Under the pieces are notes generated by a model. The model was not told the DNA's origin, did not search any database, and saw only the letters and a program-made list of their open reading frames with translations. Positions 1 through 5,312 of a stretch of DNA of 23,582 nt are shown in pieces. Each line of letters opens with the position of its first letter. Positions within the stretch are counted from its first letter, which is position 1. The stretch is from an uncultured Clostridia bacterium (GTDB lineage Bacteria > Bacillota > Clostridia > UBA1381 > UMGS1253), in NCBI GenBank assembly GCA_934457145.1, contig CAKSHP010000029.1, positions 1-23,582 of the forward strand, in the 5' to 3' direction. The position numbers and the translations under genes are program-made.

Positions 1-77
1 AAAATGCGGCAAAGTACTTAATTGCATTTAATCAGTATCTTCCTATAAAGCAAGAGCTTGAAAAGCAACTTCCTTTT
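1..77. repeat. Terminal direct repeat, left copy (circular contig overlap)
   Basis: These 77 bases are identical to 23506-23582. The relaxase reading frame continues without a break from the right end into the left end across this repeat. The simplest reading is an assembler overlap of a circular molecule whose true length is 23,505 bp, not a biological terminal repeat. Confidence 0.93.
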
Positions 78-362
78 AGAAAGGCTAAATATGCCAGGCT
101 GCATGAGGGCGAGCTGGCCGCTTTCGACCATGCAGCGGCACAGCTTGAAAAGCTGGGTGTAAATACAAATGTTGATCCGGAAAAAGTTTTAACTTTGGTA
201 AAGGAGCAAGATGGCAAGGTATCGGAGCTGTCGGCGGCTCTCAAAGAAACCACTGCAAAAATTGACGCGCTCCGGCAAGCGCAGCGGATAGTAAAAGAGA
301 TCTACCAGCAGCCAAAAGAACCACAGGAAAAACGAAAAGAGCGGGAAAATCAAGAGCTGTAA
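1..362 (+). CDS. MOBP relaxase, C-terminal part (gene starts at 22449)
   Basis: This is the 3' end of the relaxase gene that starts at 22449. Joining 22449-23505 to 1-362 gives one 472-residue frame ending in TAA at 360-362; position 1 is the second base of a codon. The part encoded here is the C-terminal tail. It is helical and charged, with many Lys, Glu and Gln residues and a heptad-like pattern, and probably forms a coiled coil. Such a tail after the catalytic domain is usual in relaxases of Tn1549-like elements and may contact MobC or the coupling protein. The toxin-antitoxin promoter starts 33 bp after the stop. The joined frame is strong evidence for circularity. The role of the tail is inference. 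Confidence 0.9.
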   Translation, partial: NAAKYLIAFNQYLPIKQELEKQLPFRKAKYARLHEGELAAFDHAAAQLEKLGVNTNVDPEKVLTLVKEQDGKVSELSAALKETTAKIDALRQAQRIVKEIYQQPKEPQEKRKERENQEL

Positions 363-394
363 AAAGGATTTTTTCAAGCCCATGGGAAACAATA

Positions 395-429
395 TTGACA
401 AGCAGCATAGAATATAGTACAATGTACTA
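395..429 (+). promoter_or_regulatory. relBE promoter with palindromic operator
   Basis: TTGACA at 395-400 and TACAAT at 418-423 are separated by exactly 17 bp. The -10 box lies inside a perfect inverted repeat, TAGTAC-AAT-GTACTA (415-429). An operator over the -10 fits autorepression by the RHH antitoxin encoded just downstream. Confidence 0.8.
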
Positions 430-448
430 CAAGAAAGGAGTTGATATT

Positions 449-670
449 ATGGCTTTTTCAATCAGACTTTCCGAGGAAGAAAAGCGGTTGGCTGACAGCT
501 ACGCAAAAATCCATTCGCTCTCTTTGGGAGAAGCGTTCAAAAGAGCATTGTTTGAGCGGATCGAAGATGAATACGACATTGCCCTTGCAGATGAAGCCTA
601 TTCAGAATATATCAAAGGCGGTAAAAAGAGTACACCTATTGCCGAACTTTGGAAAGAGTGCGGTCTATGA
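449..670 (+). CDS. relB: RHH antitoxin, RelB / DUF6290-like
   Basis: This is a 73-residue antitoxin that is expected to bind its own promoter and neutralise the toxin encoded next. The N-terminus (MAFSIRLSEEEKRLADSYAK) has the short beta strand and two helices of a ribbon-helix-helix DNA-binding domain. The acidic C-terminal half (EDEYDIALADEAYSEY) would wrap the toxin. I chose the ATG at 449 because AAGGAG at 435-440 is well placed. The upstream in-frame ATG at 395 lies inside the -35 box and would place the promoter in coding sequence. The stop overlaps the toxin start (ATGA at 667-670), so the pair is translationally coupled. The family call rests on motif and gene pairing. Confidence 0.85.
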   Translation: MAFSIRLSEEEKRLADSYAKIHSLSLGEAFKRALFERIEDEYDIALADEAYSEYIKGGKKSTPIAELWKECGL

Positions 671-939
671 ATTATAGTGTCGAAACCACCACACGCTTTG
701 ACAAAGAGTTTAAGAAACTCGACAGTTACACAAAGCGCATGATAAAGGCATGGATTGAGAAAAATCTAATTGGCTGCACCGATCCCCGGCAACACGGAAA
801 AGGGCTTACAGCAAACCGCAGCGGGCAATGGCGGTACAGAATAGGGGATTACCGGCTTATTTGCCAAATAGAAGATGATAGGCTCGTTATACTCGCCTTG
901 AATATTGGACACCGCAGCGAGGTCTACAAGAGCTTGTGA
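667..939 (+). CDS. relE: RelE/ParE-family toxin (mRNA interferase type)
   Basis: This 90-residue basic protein has the RelE/ParE fold pattern: an N-terminal strand and helix (YSVETTTRFDKEFKKLD), a central GKGLTANRSGQWRYRIGDYRLIC block, and a C-terminal ALNIGHRSEVYK strand. The WRYRIGDYRL segment and the HRSEVY ending are hallmarks of RelE-like toxins, which cleave mRNA on the ribosome; ParE relatives poison gyrase instead. Its start overlaps the antitoxin stop by ATGA. The length is normal and no catalytic block is missing. It probably acts as a plasmid addiction module. RelE versus ParE activity cannot be settled from sequence, though RelE is favoured by the R-x-R...R pattern. Confidence 0.87.
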   Translation: MNYSVETTTRFDKEFKKLDSYTKRMIKAWIEKNLIGCTDPRQHGKGLTANRSGQWRYRIGDYRLICQIEDDRLVILALNIGHRSEVYKSL

Positions 940-1315
940 CGGCTCACCGGCAGTAAAGGAGCTTTTGCGGCATATCCTCGCTGCGTTCCGGTATTCCACA
1001 GTCCCCTTGACTTCCGGTGCTTTGGGGGCTGCACCCGCCTTGCGGCGAAGGGAAAGAAGCAATCAAAGATCACTTCTTACCCCTCGCCTTTCGGCAAGTT
1101 TAGCCCTCAAAGGCGCAAGGACGGGCGGCTCTGCTAAAAAAAGCAATCAAAGGGCTGCGCTCGATCGCAGCTCCGGCAGCTCTGGCCGATCGGTTGGGGC
1201 TGCATTATTCGGGCTTCAAGAGAGGTAAATGTGATTTGCGGGGAATGCAAAGTACCCTTTGAACAAGAAACATAATTTGAAAGTTAATTTTCAAAAAGAA
1301 AGAGAGGAACTAAAA
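940..1315. other. 376-bp intergenic region, GC-rich, no convincing gene
   Basis: I see no credible coding sequence here. ORFs that cross it have arginine/serine-rich compositions and no good ribosome site. It contains a 12-bp direct repeat (AAGCAATCAAAG at 1057-1068 and 1141-1152) and small palindromes around CGATCG near 1163-1195. An 18-bp stretch at 1149-1166 also occurs near the 3' end of repA (about 19793-19810). It could be a remnant of an older gene or a DNA site. The start-proximal AGAGGA at 1303-1308 belongs to the next gene. I found no clear promoter. Confidence 0.5.
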
Positions 1316-1759
1316 ATGAGCATATTTACAGAAAACCAAGAACCGATGTTTGCCAGCAAGGAGCATTACGAGTTTTTCAAGCAGACCTGTGAGCGGTTAA
1401 ATGCAGATTGCTATTTGAAAGCCCTGATCTACACCGTAGGAATTAGCGAGGACACCCGGAGCCGGTGGAGCAGCTTTTACGATGAAAAGGAGCGGACAAT
1501 TAAGCCGGAAGTGATAAATAGCGGGTGGCAGACCAGCGGCAGCGTGCGGATCACAAGGCTTGCTTTTCAGTTATTTACAGACAGCACCCCAACGGCCATT
1601 GAATATGATAAAGACGATAATCCCCAGTACAGCTTCAAAGAGTGCCAGCTATATAGCGTATCAGATACCTTTTGCTGTTCCTATGCGCCATTTTTTGTGG
1701 AAGCGGTAAAGCTGCGTTACCCGGACTATTTTAGCCCGCGTAAGGTGTATAGGCAGTAA
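1316..1759 (+). CDS. DUF6075-like protein of Tn1549-type elements
   Basis: This is a 147-residue soluble protein of unknown function. It resembles small proteins (DUF6075) often carried by Clostridia conjugative elements. The sequence opens with a short segment ending in SKEHYEFFKQT and is rich in aromatic residues. It has a central RWSSFYDEKERTIKPEVINSGWQTSGS block and a conserved-looking LYSVSDTFCCSYAPFFVEAVKLRYP ending. No signal peptide or membrane segment is visible. I chose the ATG at 1316 because AGAGGA at 1303-1308 is 7 nt away; upstream in-frame starts lack a site. It stands alone after relBE and is followed by a shared terminator. I know of no assigned role. The family name is recalled by resemblance, and the gene call itself is firmer. 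Confidence 0.7.
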   Translation: MSIFTENQEPMFASKEHYEFFKQTCERLNADCYLKALIYTVGISEDTRSRWSSFYDEKERTIKPEVINSGWQTSGSVRITRLAFQLFTDSTPTAIEYDKDDNPQYSFKECQLYSVSDTFCCSYAPFFVEAVKLRYPDYFSPRKVYRQ

Positions 1760-1764
1760 AAAAA

Positions 1765-1796
1765 GCCCACCACCGGCTACGGTAGTGGGCTTTTAC
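1765..1796. terminator. Bidirectional terminator between the DUF6075-like gene and toxN
   Basis: GCCCACCACCG (1765-1775) pairs with CGGTAGTGGGC (1780-1790) with one mismatch. A-run and T-run flanks on both sides let it end both the plus-strand gene and the minus-strand toxN transcript. Confidence 0.85.
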
Positions 1797-2441
1797 TTAT
1801 TTTTCAAGATCGTGGTTTTTGTCGTGGTGCTGATTGGGAGCGTGGGAACTGTTACGCCGGTCACTTTCGGCTTGTGCTGCGGCCATGCGCTCTTTCATGC
1901 TTGCTTTGGTCGGTGCTGCTTTGGCCGTTTCCTTTTCCGGGCTTAAAAGATAGGTTTTACATTCTTGCTCTAAGAGCTGGAAAGCGCAGCTATTTGCAAC
2001 AAGCCCTTGATCCTTACCGAGAAGCACCCTTTTATATGTACGCTCTGCTAAATGCTGAATGGTTGCCTGATTTGCGATACAGTACCTTAATTCCTGTGCC
2101 AATAATGCCCGGTAAGCCCGATCCGGCTCACCGGCAATGGTTCTTTCAGCCACAAGCTCTTTCGGAATAGGAAACATATAATTGAAACGCAGGGAGCTTG
2201 TCACTTGCCCATTGTCAGCTTTAATTAAAAAATTATCTGGCTTCTGTTGGGTGTAGGAAGTAACCGGCACATAGTAATCAATGTTGTTGACTTGTAAAAC
2301 TATCCCACAAAGGAATTTTGGCTTTCGGAGATTTCCATATTCCATGTTTGGAACACGGCTAAAGCCCCTTTTGTCCTGTTCTACTTTTTTCAGATAATTC
2401 ACATAGTCCAAATCCACAGTATAAAAATTAAGTTTTTCCAT
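1797..2441 (-). CDS. toxN: ToxN/AbiQ-type type III toxin with an added C-terminal tail
   Basis: This 214-residue protein matches the endoribonuclease toxins of type III systems (ToxN, AbiQ, CptN), which cut RNA and are held inactive by a tandem-repeat RNA. Residues 1-166 match the family in order: KLNFYTVDLDYVNYLKKV at the start, PKFLCGIVLQVNNIDYYVPVTS (the conserved Thr-Ser active-site strand), RFNYMFPIPKEL, and ELRYCIANQATIQ followed by a VLLGKDQG-type segment. Family members are about 170 residues. Here residues 167-214 are an extra, highly charged tail almost identical to the tail of the ArdC-type protein encoded at 2916-4517. I chose the ATG at 2441 because AAAGGGT precedes it; an in-frame GTG at 2525 would start inside the RNA repeats. 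Upstream lie a terminator, repeats and a promoter, the classic toxIN order. It probably aids phage defence and plasmid maintenance. Confidence 0.9.
   Translation of the reverse strand: MEKLNFYTVDLDYVNYLKKVEQDKRGFSRVPNMEYGNLRKPKFLCGIVLQVNNIDYYVPVTSYTQQKPDNFLIKADNGQVTSSLRFNYMFPIPKELVAERTIAGEPDRAYRALLAQELRYCIANQATIQHLAERTYKRVLLGKDQGLVANSCAFQLLEQECKTYLLSPEKETAKAAPTKASMKERMAAAQAESDRRNSSHAPNQHHDKNHDLEK
1830..1902. repeat. 73-bp direct repeat, toxN copy
   Basis: This stretch matches 2952-3024 at 69 of 73 positions without gaps. It encodes the SMKERM...DRRNSSH part of the toxN tail. The partner encodes the same part of the ArdC-type protein in the same frame and orientation. Confidence 0.9.
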
Positions 2442-2461
2442 AGATACCCTTTCTGAATAAG

Positions 2462-2492
2462 AAAAAGGGACGGTACAAACCGCCCCTTTTTG
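2462..2492 (-). terminator. Intrinsic terminator between the toxI repeats and toxN
   Basis: Reading the minus strand, AAAAAGGGGCGGT, loop TTGT, ACCGTCCCTTTTT forms a stem with one G-U pair and a U-run. In type III systems a leaky terminator here sets the excess of antitoxin RNA over toxin mRNA. Confidence 0.88.
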
Positions 2493-2529
2493 CTCATTAC
2501 AGCCACCGTTAAGGCCGTGGCGCACCTTT

Positions 2530-2603
2530 CATAAATGATCTGCTCTTAAAGCGGCAGGGCACTTTTCATAAATGATCTGCTCTTAAAGCGGCAGGGCACT
2601 TTT
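2530..2603 (-). repeat. Two perfect 37-bp tandem repeats (ToxI units)
   Basis: The units are 2530-2566 and 2567-2603 and are identical. A third, diverged unit lies on the toxN side: it keeps the AAA-GTGC opening, a central CTTAA and a TAATG-like end. Confidence 0.93.
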
Positions 2604-2632
2604 CAGGCTGGGTATCTCTACCCGGTATTATT

Positions 2633-2661
2633 ATTATACGCAAAAGCTCAAATTATGTCAA
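2633..2661 (-). promoter_or_regulatory. toxI promoter (perfect consensus)
   Basis: On the minus strand TTGACA (2661-2656) and TATAAT (2638-2633) are 17 bp apart. A perfect promoter fits the high constitutive RNA level a type III antitoxin needs. The motif TTGCATTTTTAGTACT lies just upstream (2671-2686) and recurs near the rep and par promoters. Confidence 0.88.
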
Positions 2662-2694
2662 GATGTTTTTTTGCATTTTTAGTACTTTGGTATT

Positions 2695-2913
2695 TTATTC
2701 CGCAACGACATTCAAGGTGTCGGAGAGATCAAGAGCGGCAAAGGCTTCCTGTGTCATAGCATTGGCTTTCCGGATTGCTGCTTCAACGGTTTTCTTAATT
2801 TCTTGATCCTCAATTAAAGGCAAGCTGTCATTGAGAGCTGCTATAACACTATCGCGGTTTTGAGAGAAACCACAATACATTTTGACAATGCTTAATTCAT
2901 CAATGGTAAACAT
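2695..2913 (-). CDS. TTRAP-like transposon-transfer assisting protein
   Basis: This 72-residue acidic protein resembles the TTRAP family (transposon-transfer assisting protein), small proteins typical of Tn1549/CTn elements. The opening MFTIDELSIVKMYCG and the closing AMTQEAFAALDLSD match the usual MFTIDEL... and ...MSDxEFxALDL pattern. The middle is helical (EIKKTVEAAIRKANAM). It starts 2 bp after the ArdC-type gene, and its ribosome site (AAAGGGGGG) lies in that gene's end, so it is translated in the same operon. It is the last gene of the long transfer operon. I see no terminator right after it; transcripts may run into toxI-toxN. Its molecular role is unknown beyond its association with transfer. 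Confidence 0.75.
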   Translation of the reverse strand: MFTIDELSIVKMYCGFSQNRDSVIAALNDSLPLIEDQEIKKTVEAAIRKANAMTQEAFAALDLSDTLNVVAE

Positions 2914-2915
2914 GA

Positions 2916-4517
2916 TTATTCCCCCCTTTCTGCTGTCTTGTCGCGCTGGGGCTGATTGAGAGCGTGGGAACTGTTACGCCGGTCAGCTTCGGCTTGTGCT
3001 GCGGCCATGCGTTCTTTCATGCTTATTTTCTTTTGCGGCTCCTGTGCCGCCTTTGGCTGTTCTTTGTTCTGATCTCGAAAGCCAAGCTGTTCCCTCGTCT
3101 TTTCCCGGTCAAGGTCAATATCACCGTCAAATCGGACTGTATCAAGCAGTTCCTCATGGCGGCGGGCTTCCTCTGATGAAATGCCTTGATATTTTTCAAA
3201 ACTTGCTACATCAGCTTCTTGCTGCTGATCCTCTATGTCTTGTGCGAACTCCGGCAGATTTTCAAAGCCAAAACTGTCTACATAATGGGCGGTAATACCG
3301 AAATCCTCTTTGATTGCGATAATATCAGAAACAGAAAGGCTATGCCCGGTAAAATCAGCCGGGCGATTTATGTTGAACTCCGTAAATATATCATCAAGGG
3401 TTTTTCCCGCTGGCAGTTTTCCAGTATAAACTTTATCATACATGGGAAGTGCAGGAGCTATATTTGCTTGCCGGAGCTGATCTAATCCCTCAAAACGGAT
3501 ATTCCGGTTGTCTGCGTTTTCTTTAAGTTGGTATATGATAAAGGTGCGATCTTCTTTATTTTCAAAAGAGGAAGCGAGGTTTTTTACCTGATCCGGCGTA
3601 ATCTCTGTAAAGAGATCCTTTTCCCTATCCTTTTGAAGCTCTGTAAGCCGGGTGTCGATTTTATCAATCAGATCCCCAGCTTGCTTTTGGATTGTTTCAA
3701 GAGAGCTTTGCAACTCGGCTAACTCTTTACTGCTGCTCCATGAAGCCAAGTAAGGAAAAGTATAATCGGAAGTATCAATTCCGTAATGCTCACACACGAC
3801 AAAAGCGGTGCTTTCGGCTTCAATTTCTCTTGTGCGCCGATCTGTCCGATCGGCAAGAATAAGGTTTTGTTCCGGCGCGTGTAAATCTGCGTGAGTAACT
3901 TCGTGTATGGCCGTTTTTACACTCTGCGCTTCACTCATTCCTTGCTGAATTACAATACGCTGGGTGACAGGATCGCAAAAGCCTTTTGCGCCACCCTGTA
4001 TTTCTTCAAAAGATACCGGGAATGGGGAAACATCACGGATTGCTTGCATAAGGTCTTGATATGCTTCCACACTGCCGTTTAGCTCGTTGACGAGCTGCGG
4101 GAGTGGTTCACCCTCGGTTTGGCTTACATCGAACACGGAAACCGGAACATAAGACGGTACTTGCCGGGTAACTTTTTCCATAACTGGCTTTCCGTCTGCT
4201 CCGATAATGGTGTTGCCGGAACTATCCTTTTTCTCCTGTTCCACATTAACTTTGCGGGGAGAATAACCTACAATTTGAATACCACTTTCTCCACGCTGTA
4301 CTTGCCGGTTAAACTTTTTCTTCCACGCAGCATAACCGGCTACATGGGTTGCTTCCGGCTTTTGCATAAGGATCAATAGGCTGTTTCTAAAGCTATATGA
4401 ATGAAACTTTGACATGGTGGCAAGGTAATTGCGATAATTTTCACTCTCAAAAACTGCTTTCGTTCCTTGTTCTGCCTGTTCCAAAAGTTCTTTGAGCTTA
4501 TCATTATTCTTTGGCAT
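2916..4517 (-). CDS. ArdC-type polyvalent protein (ArdC N-domain, zincin peptidase, YodL-like region)
   Basis: This 533-residue multidomain protein is of the kind sent into or made early in recipients during conjugation. Residues about 1-125 look like the ArdC N-terminal ssDNA-binding domain (SFRNSLLILMQKPEATHVAGYAAWKK and RGESGIQIVGYSPRK). Residues 205-209 are HEVTH, the zinc-binding HExxH of a zincin-like metallopeptidase, with a third ligand likely in EAES near 235. Residues about 320-425 resemble the YodL domain. Residues about 455-485 carry an RRHEELLDTVRFDGDIDLD module also present in the M23 protein. The end carries the SMKERMAAAQAEADRRNSSH tail shared with ToxN. I chose the ATG at 4517 for its AAAGGGAG site; it overlaps the resolvase 3' end by 14 bp. 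ArdC proteins protect incoming DNA from restriction; that role is inferred. Confidence 0.85.
   Translation of the reverse strand: MPKNNDKLKELLEQAEQGTKAVFESENYRNYLATMSKFHSYSFRNSLLILMQKPEATHVAGYAAWKKKFNRQVQRGESGIQIVGYSPRKVNVEQEKKDSSGNTIIGADGKPVMEKVTRQVPSYVPVSVFDVSQTEGEPLPQLVNELNGSVEAYQDLMQAIRDVSPFPVSFEEIQGGAKGFCDPVTQRIVIQQGMSEAQSVKTAIHEVTHADLHAPEQNLILADRTDRRTREIEAESTAFVVCEHYGIDTSDYTFPYLASWSSSKELAELQSSLETIQKQAGDLIDKIDTRLTELQKDREKDLFTEITPDQVKNLASSFENKEDRTFIIYQLKENADNRNIRFEGLDQLRQANIAPALPMYDKVYTGKLPAGKTLDDIFTEFNINRPADFTGHSLSVSDIIAIKEDFGITAHYVDSFGFENLPEFAQDIEDQQQEADVASFEKYQGISSEEARRHEELLDTVRFDGDIDLDREKTREQLGFRDQNKEQPKAAQEPQKKISMKERMAAAQAEADRRNSSHALNQPQRDKTAERGE
2952..3024. repeat. 73-bp direct repeat, ArdC-type gene copy
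   Basis: This is the partner of 1830-1902 with 4 mismatches in 73. The copies lie about 1.1 kb apart, at the 3' ends of two otherwise unrelated genes. Confidence 0.9.
3072..3174. repeat. 103-bp repeated coding module (copy in ArdC-type gene)
   Basis: It aligns without gaps to 10838-10940 in the M23 peptidase gene. The encoded 33-residue module is identical at 28 positions, while the DNA is clearly more diverged, so the protein sequence looks conserved. Confidence 0.85.
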
Positions 4518-5085
4518 TTTTAGGCTCCCTTTCTTGCTTCTCCTTTCGTACATACTCATAAAGGCTCGGTTTAGAAATACCGGTTGCCGCAGTAATTTCT
4601 TTAATCGAATACTCGTTTGAGAAGTACATTTTCAAAGCAGTATCTACCTGTTTTTTGTCGTGCGGCTTTCTGCCGCCTACGCGACCACGCGCTTTGGCAG
4701 CAGCAAGGCCGGATTTTGTATTTTCGGATATAATATCTCGGTCAAGCTGCGCCAGCGCACACCATGTAGTGAATACAAACCGCCCCATCGGCGTAGTGGT
4801 ATCAATTTTTTCCGTTAGGCTTACAAACTCAATTTGATTTGCCTGAAACTCCTCGGCCAATGCCAAAAGCTGCTTTGTGTTTCGGCCAAGCCTTTTTAAT
4901 TCATATACCACAAGCGTATCTCCGGAGCGGAGTTTATCTAATAGTCGGTTAAGTTCAGGACGGCTCCTTTTTGTTCCCGATATTTTCTCTGAAAAGATTT
5001 CATCTACGCCATATTCCCGGAGCGCGTCAAGCTGTCTGTCCGTTTTCTGATCCTCTGTACTTACTCTTGCATACCCAAATCTCAT
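4504..5085 (-). CDS. Small serine recombinase (resolvase/invertase family)
   Basis: This 193-residue serine recombinase probably resolves plasmid multimers. MRFGYARVSTEDQ holds the catalytic serine (Ser9). The arginine motif GDTLVVYELKRLGRNT and the family segment FVSLTEKIDTTTPMGR follow. The C-terminus (SIKEITAATGISKPSLYEYVRKEK) is a Hin-like helix-turn-helix. The length is that of Tn3-type resolvases and invertases. There is no large C-terminal domain, so it is not an integrase. I chose the ATG at 5085 because AAGGGG lies 9 nt upstream; an in-frame ATG at 5106 has no such site. A likely res site lies directly upstream at 5180-5312. It is embedded in the transfer operon but has its own weak promoter, so it can be expressed separately. 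Confidence 0.9.
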   Translation of the reverse strand: MRFGYARVSTEDQKTDRQLDALREYGVDEIFSEKISGTKRSRPELNRLLDKLRSGDTLVVYELKRLGRNTKQLLALAEEFQANQIEFVSLTEKIDTTTPMGRFVFTTWCALAQLDRDIISENTKSGLAAAKARGRVGGRKPHDKKQVDTALKMYFSNEYSIKEITAATGISKPSLYEYVRKEKQEREPKNAKE

Positions 5086-5118
5086 ATATTTAAGCCCCTT
5101 TCGCACTAATCAAGGAAA

Positions 5119-5148
5119 ATTATAATCCATAAAGGGAGTGCCCGGCAA
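5119..5148 (-). promoter_or_regulatory. Possible resolvase promoter
   Basis: On the minus strand TTGCCG (5148-5143) and TATAAT (5124-5119) are 18 bp apart, ahead of the resolvase start at 5085. The -10 is perfect and the -35 is weak. Its position next to the palindrome would allow autorepression by bound resolvase. Confidence 0.5.
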
Positions 5149-5179
5149 CACGAAAAATGAAAAATGCAAATAAATTATC

Positions 5180-5312
5180 TTGTCTGATAAACGATCGTTT
5201 ATCAGACAAAATTTTTGATGCACAAAAGCACGGTTTTTTCGGGCAAATTTGGTCTATTTTCATGTCTGAAAAATAAAGTTCAGAAAACGTTTCACAAAAC
5301 AAGTTTTCAGAC
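5180..5312. other. Putative res site for the serine resolvase
   Basis: 5180-5209 is a perfect 30-bp palindrome with arms TTGTCTGATAAACGA and TCGTTTATCAGACAA, about the size of a resolvase crossover site (subsite I). Two further inverted elements share the TGTCTGA/TCAGACA half-site: 5263-5286 (TGTCTGAA...TTCAGAAA) and about 5287-5312, ending GTTTTCAGAC. Three palindromic subsites beside the resolvase gene match the res layout of Tn3-family systems. The arms are AT-rich with no U-run context, so a terminator is less likely. Subsites II and III are less certain than I. The far end overlaps the 3' end of the upstream gene. Confidence 0.6.

Larger units (their letters stand above)
2462..2626 (-). 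ncRNA. toxI: ToxI-like antitoxin RNA (type III)
   Basis: This is the predicted antitoxin RNA for ToxN. It would start near 2626, about 7 nt after a consensus -10 box, and end at the terminator at 2462-2492. It begins with a hairpin (GGGTA-loop-TACCC, 2610-2623). Two perfect 37-nt repeats follow (plus-strand 2530-2603), then a degenerate third unit reaching about 2494. Each repeat opens with AAAAGUGCC on the minus strand, the kind of A-rich site where ToxN enzymes cut, and contains a CUGC/GCAG stem. Known ToxI/AntiQ RNAs have roughly 2-6 repeats of about 34-45 nt, so this copy number and period fit. Pseudoknot folding is inferred, not computed. Confidence 0.85.

Noticed and set aside
1..77. 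The 77-bp ends as biological terminal repeats of a linear element
   Set aside because: A gene reads through the joined ends in frame and the length is that of a common assembler overlap.
905..1228. A 107-residue plus-strand ORF after relE
   Set aside because: It starts inside relE in another frame, has biased Arg/Ser/Ala content, no ribosome site and no recognisable motif.
2441..2525. A longer ToxN starting at an in-frame GTG at 2525
   Set aside because: It would translate through the terminator and the edge of the RNA repeats; the ATG at 2441 has a ribosome site and matches the family start.
2530..2603. The 37-bp repeats as a CRISPR array
   Set aside because: The units are directly adjacent with no spacers and no cas genes are present; the ToxN context explains them.
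4504..5085. The serine recombinase as an element integrase
   Set aside because: It is about 193 residues and lacks the large C-terminal domain of serine integrases; its size and the nearby palindromes fit a resolvase.
5180..5209. The 30-bp palindrome as an intrinsic terminator
   Set aside because: The stem is AT-rich, perfectly symmetric with no loop, and lacks a proper U-run in the minus direction; it fits a protein-binding site better.
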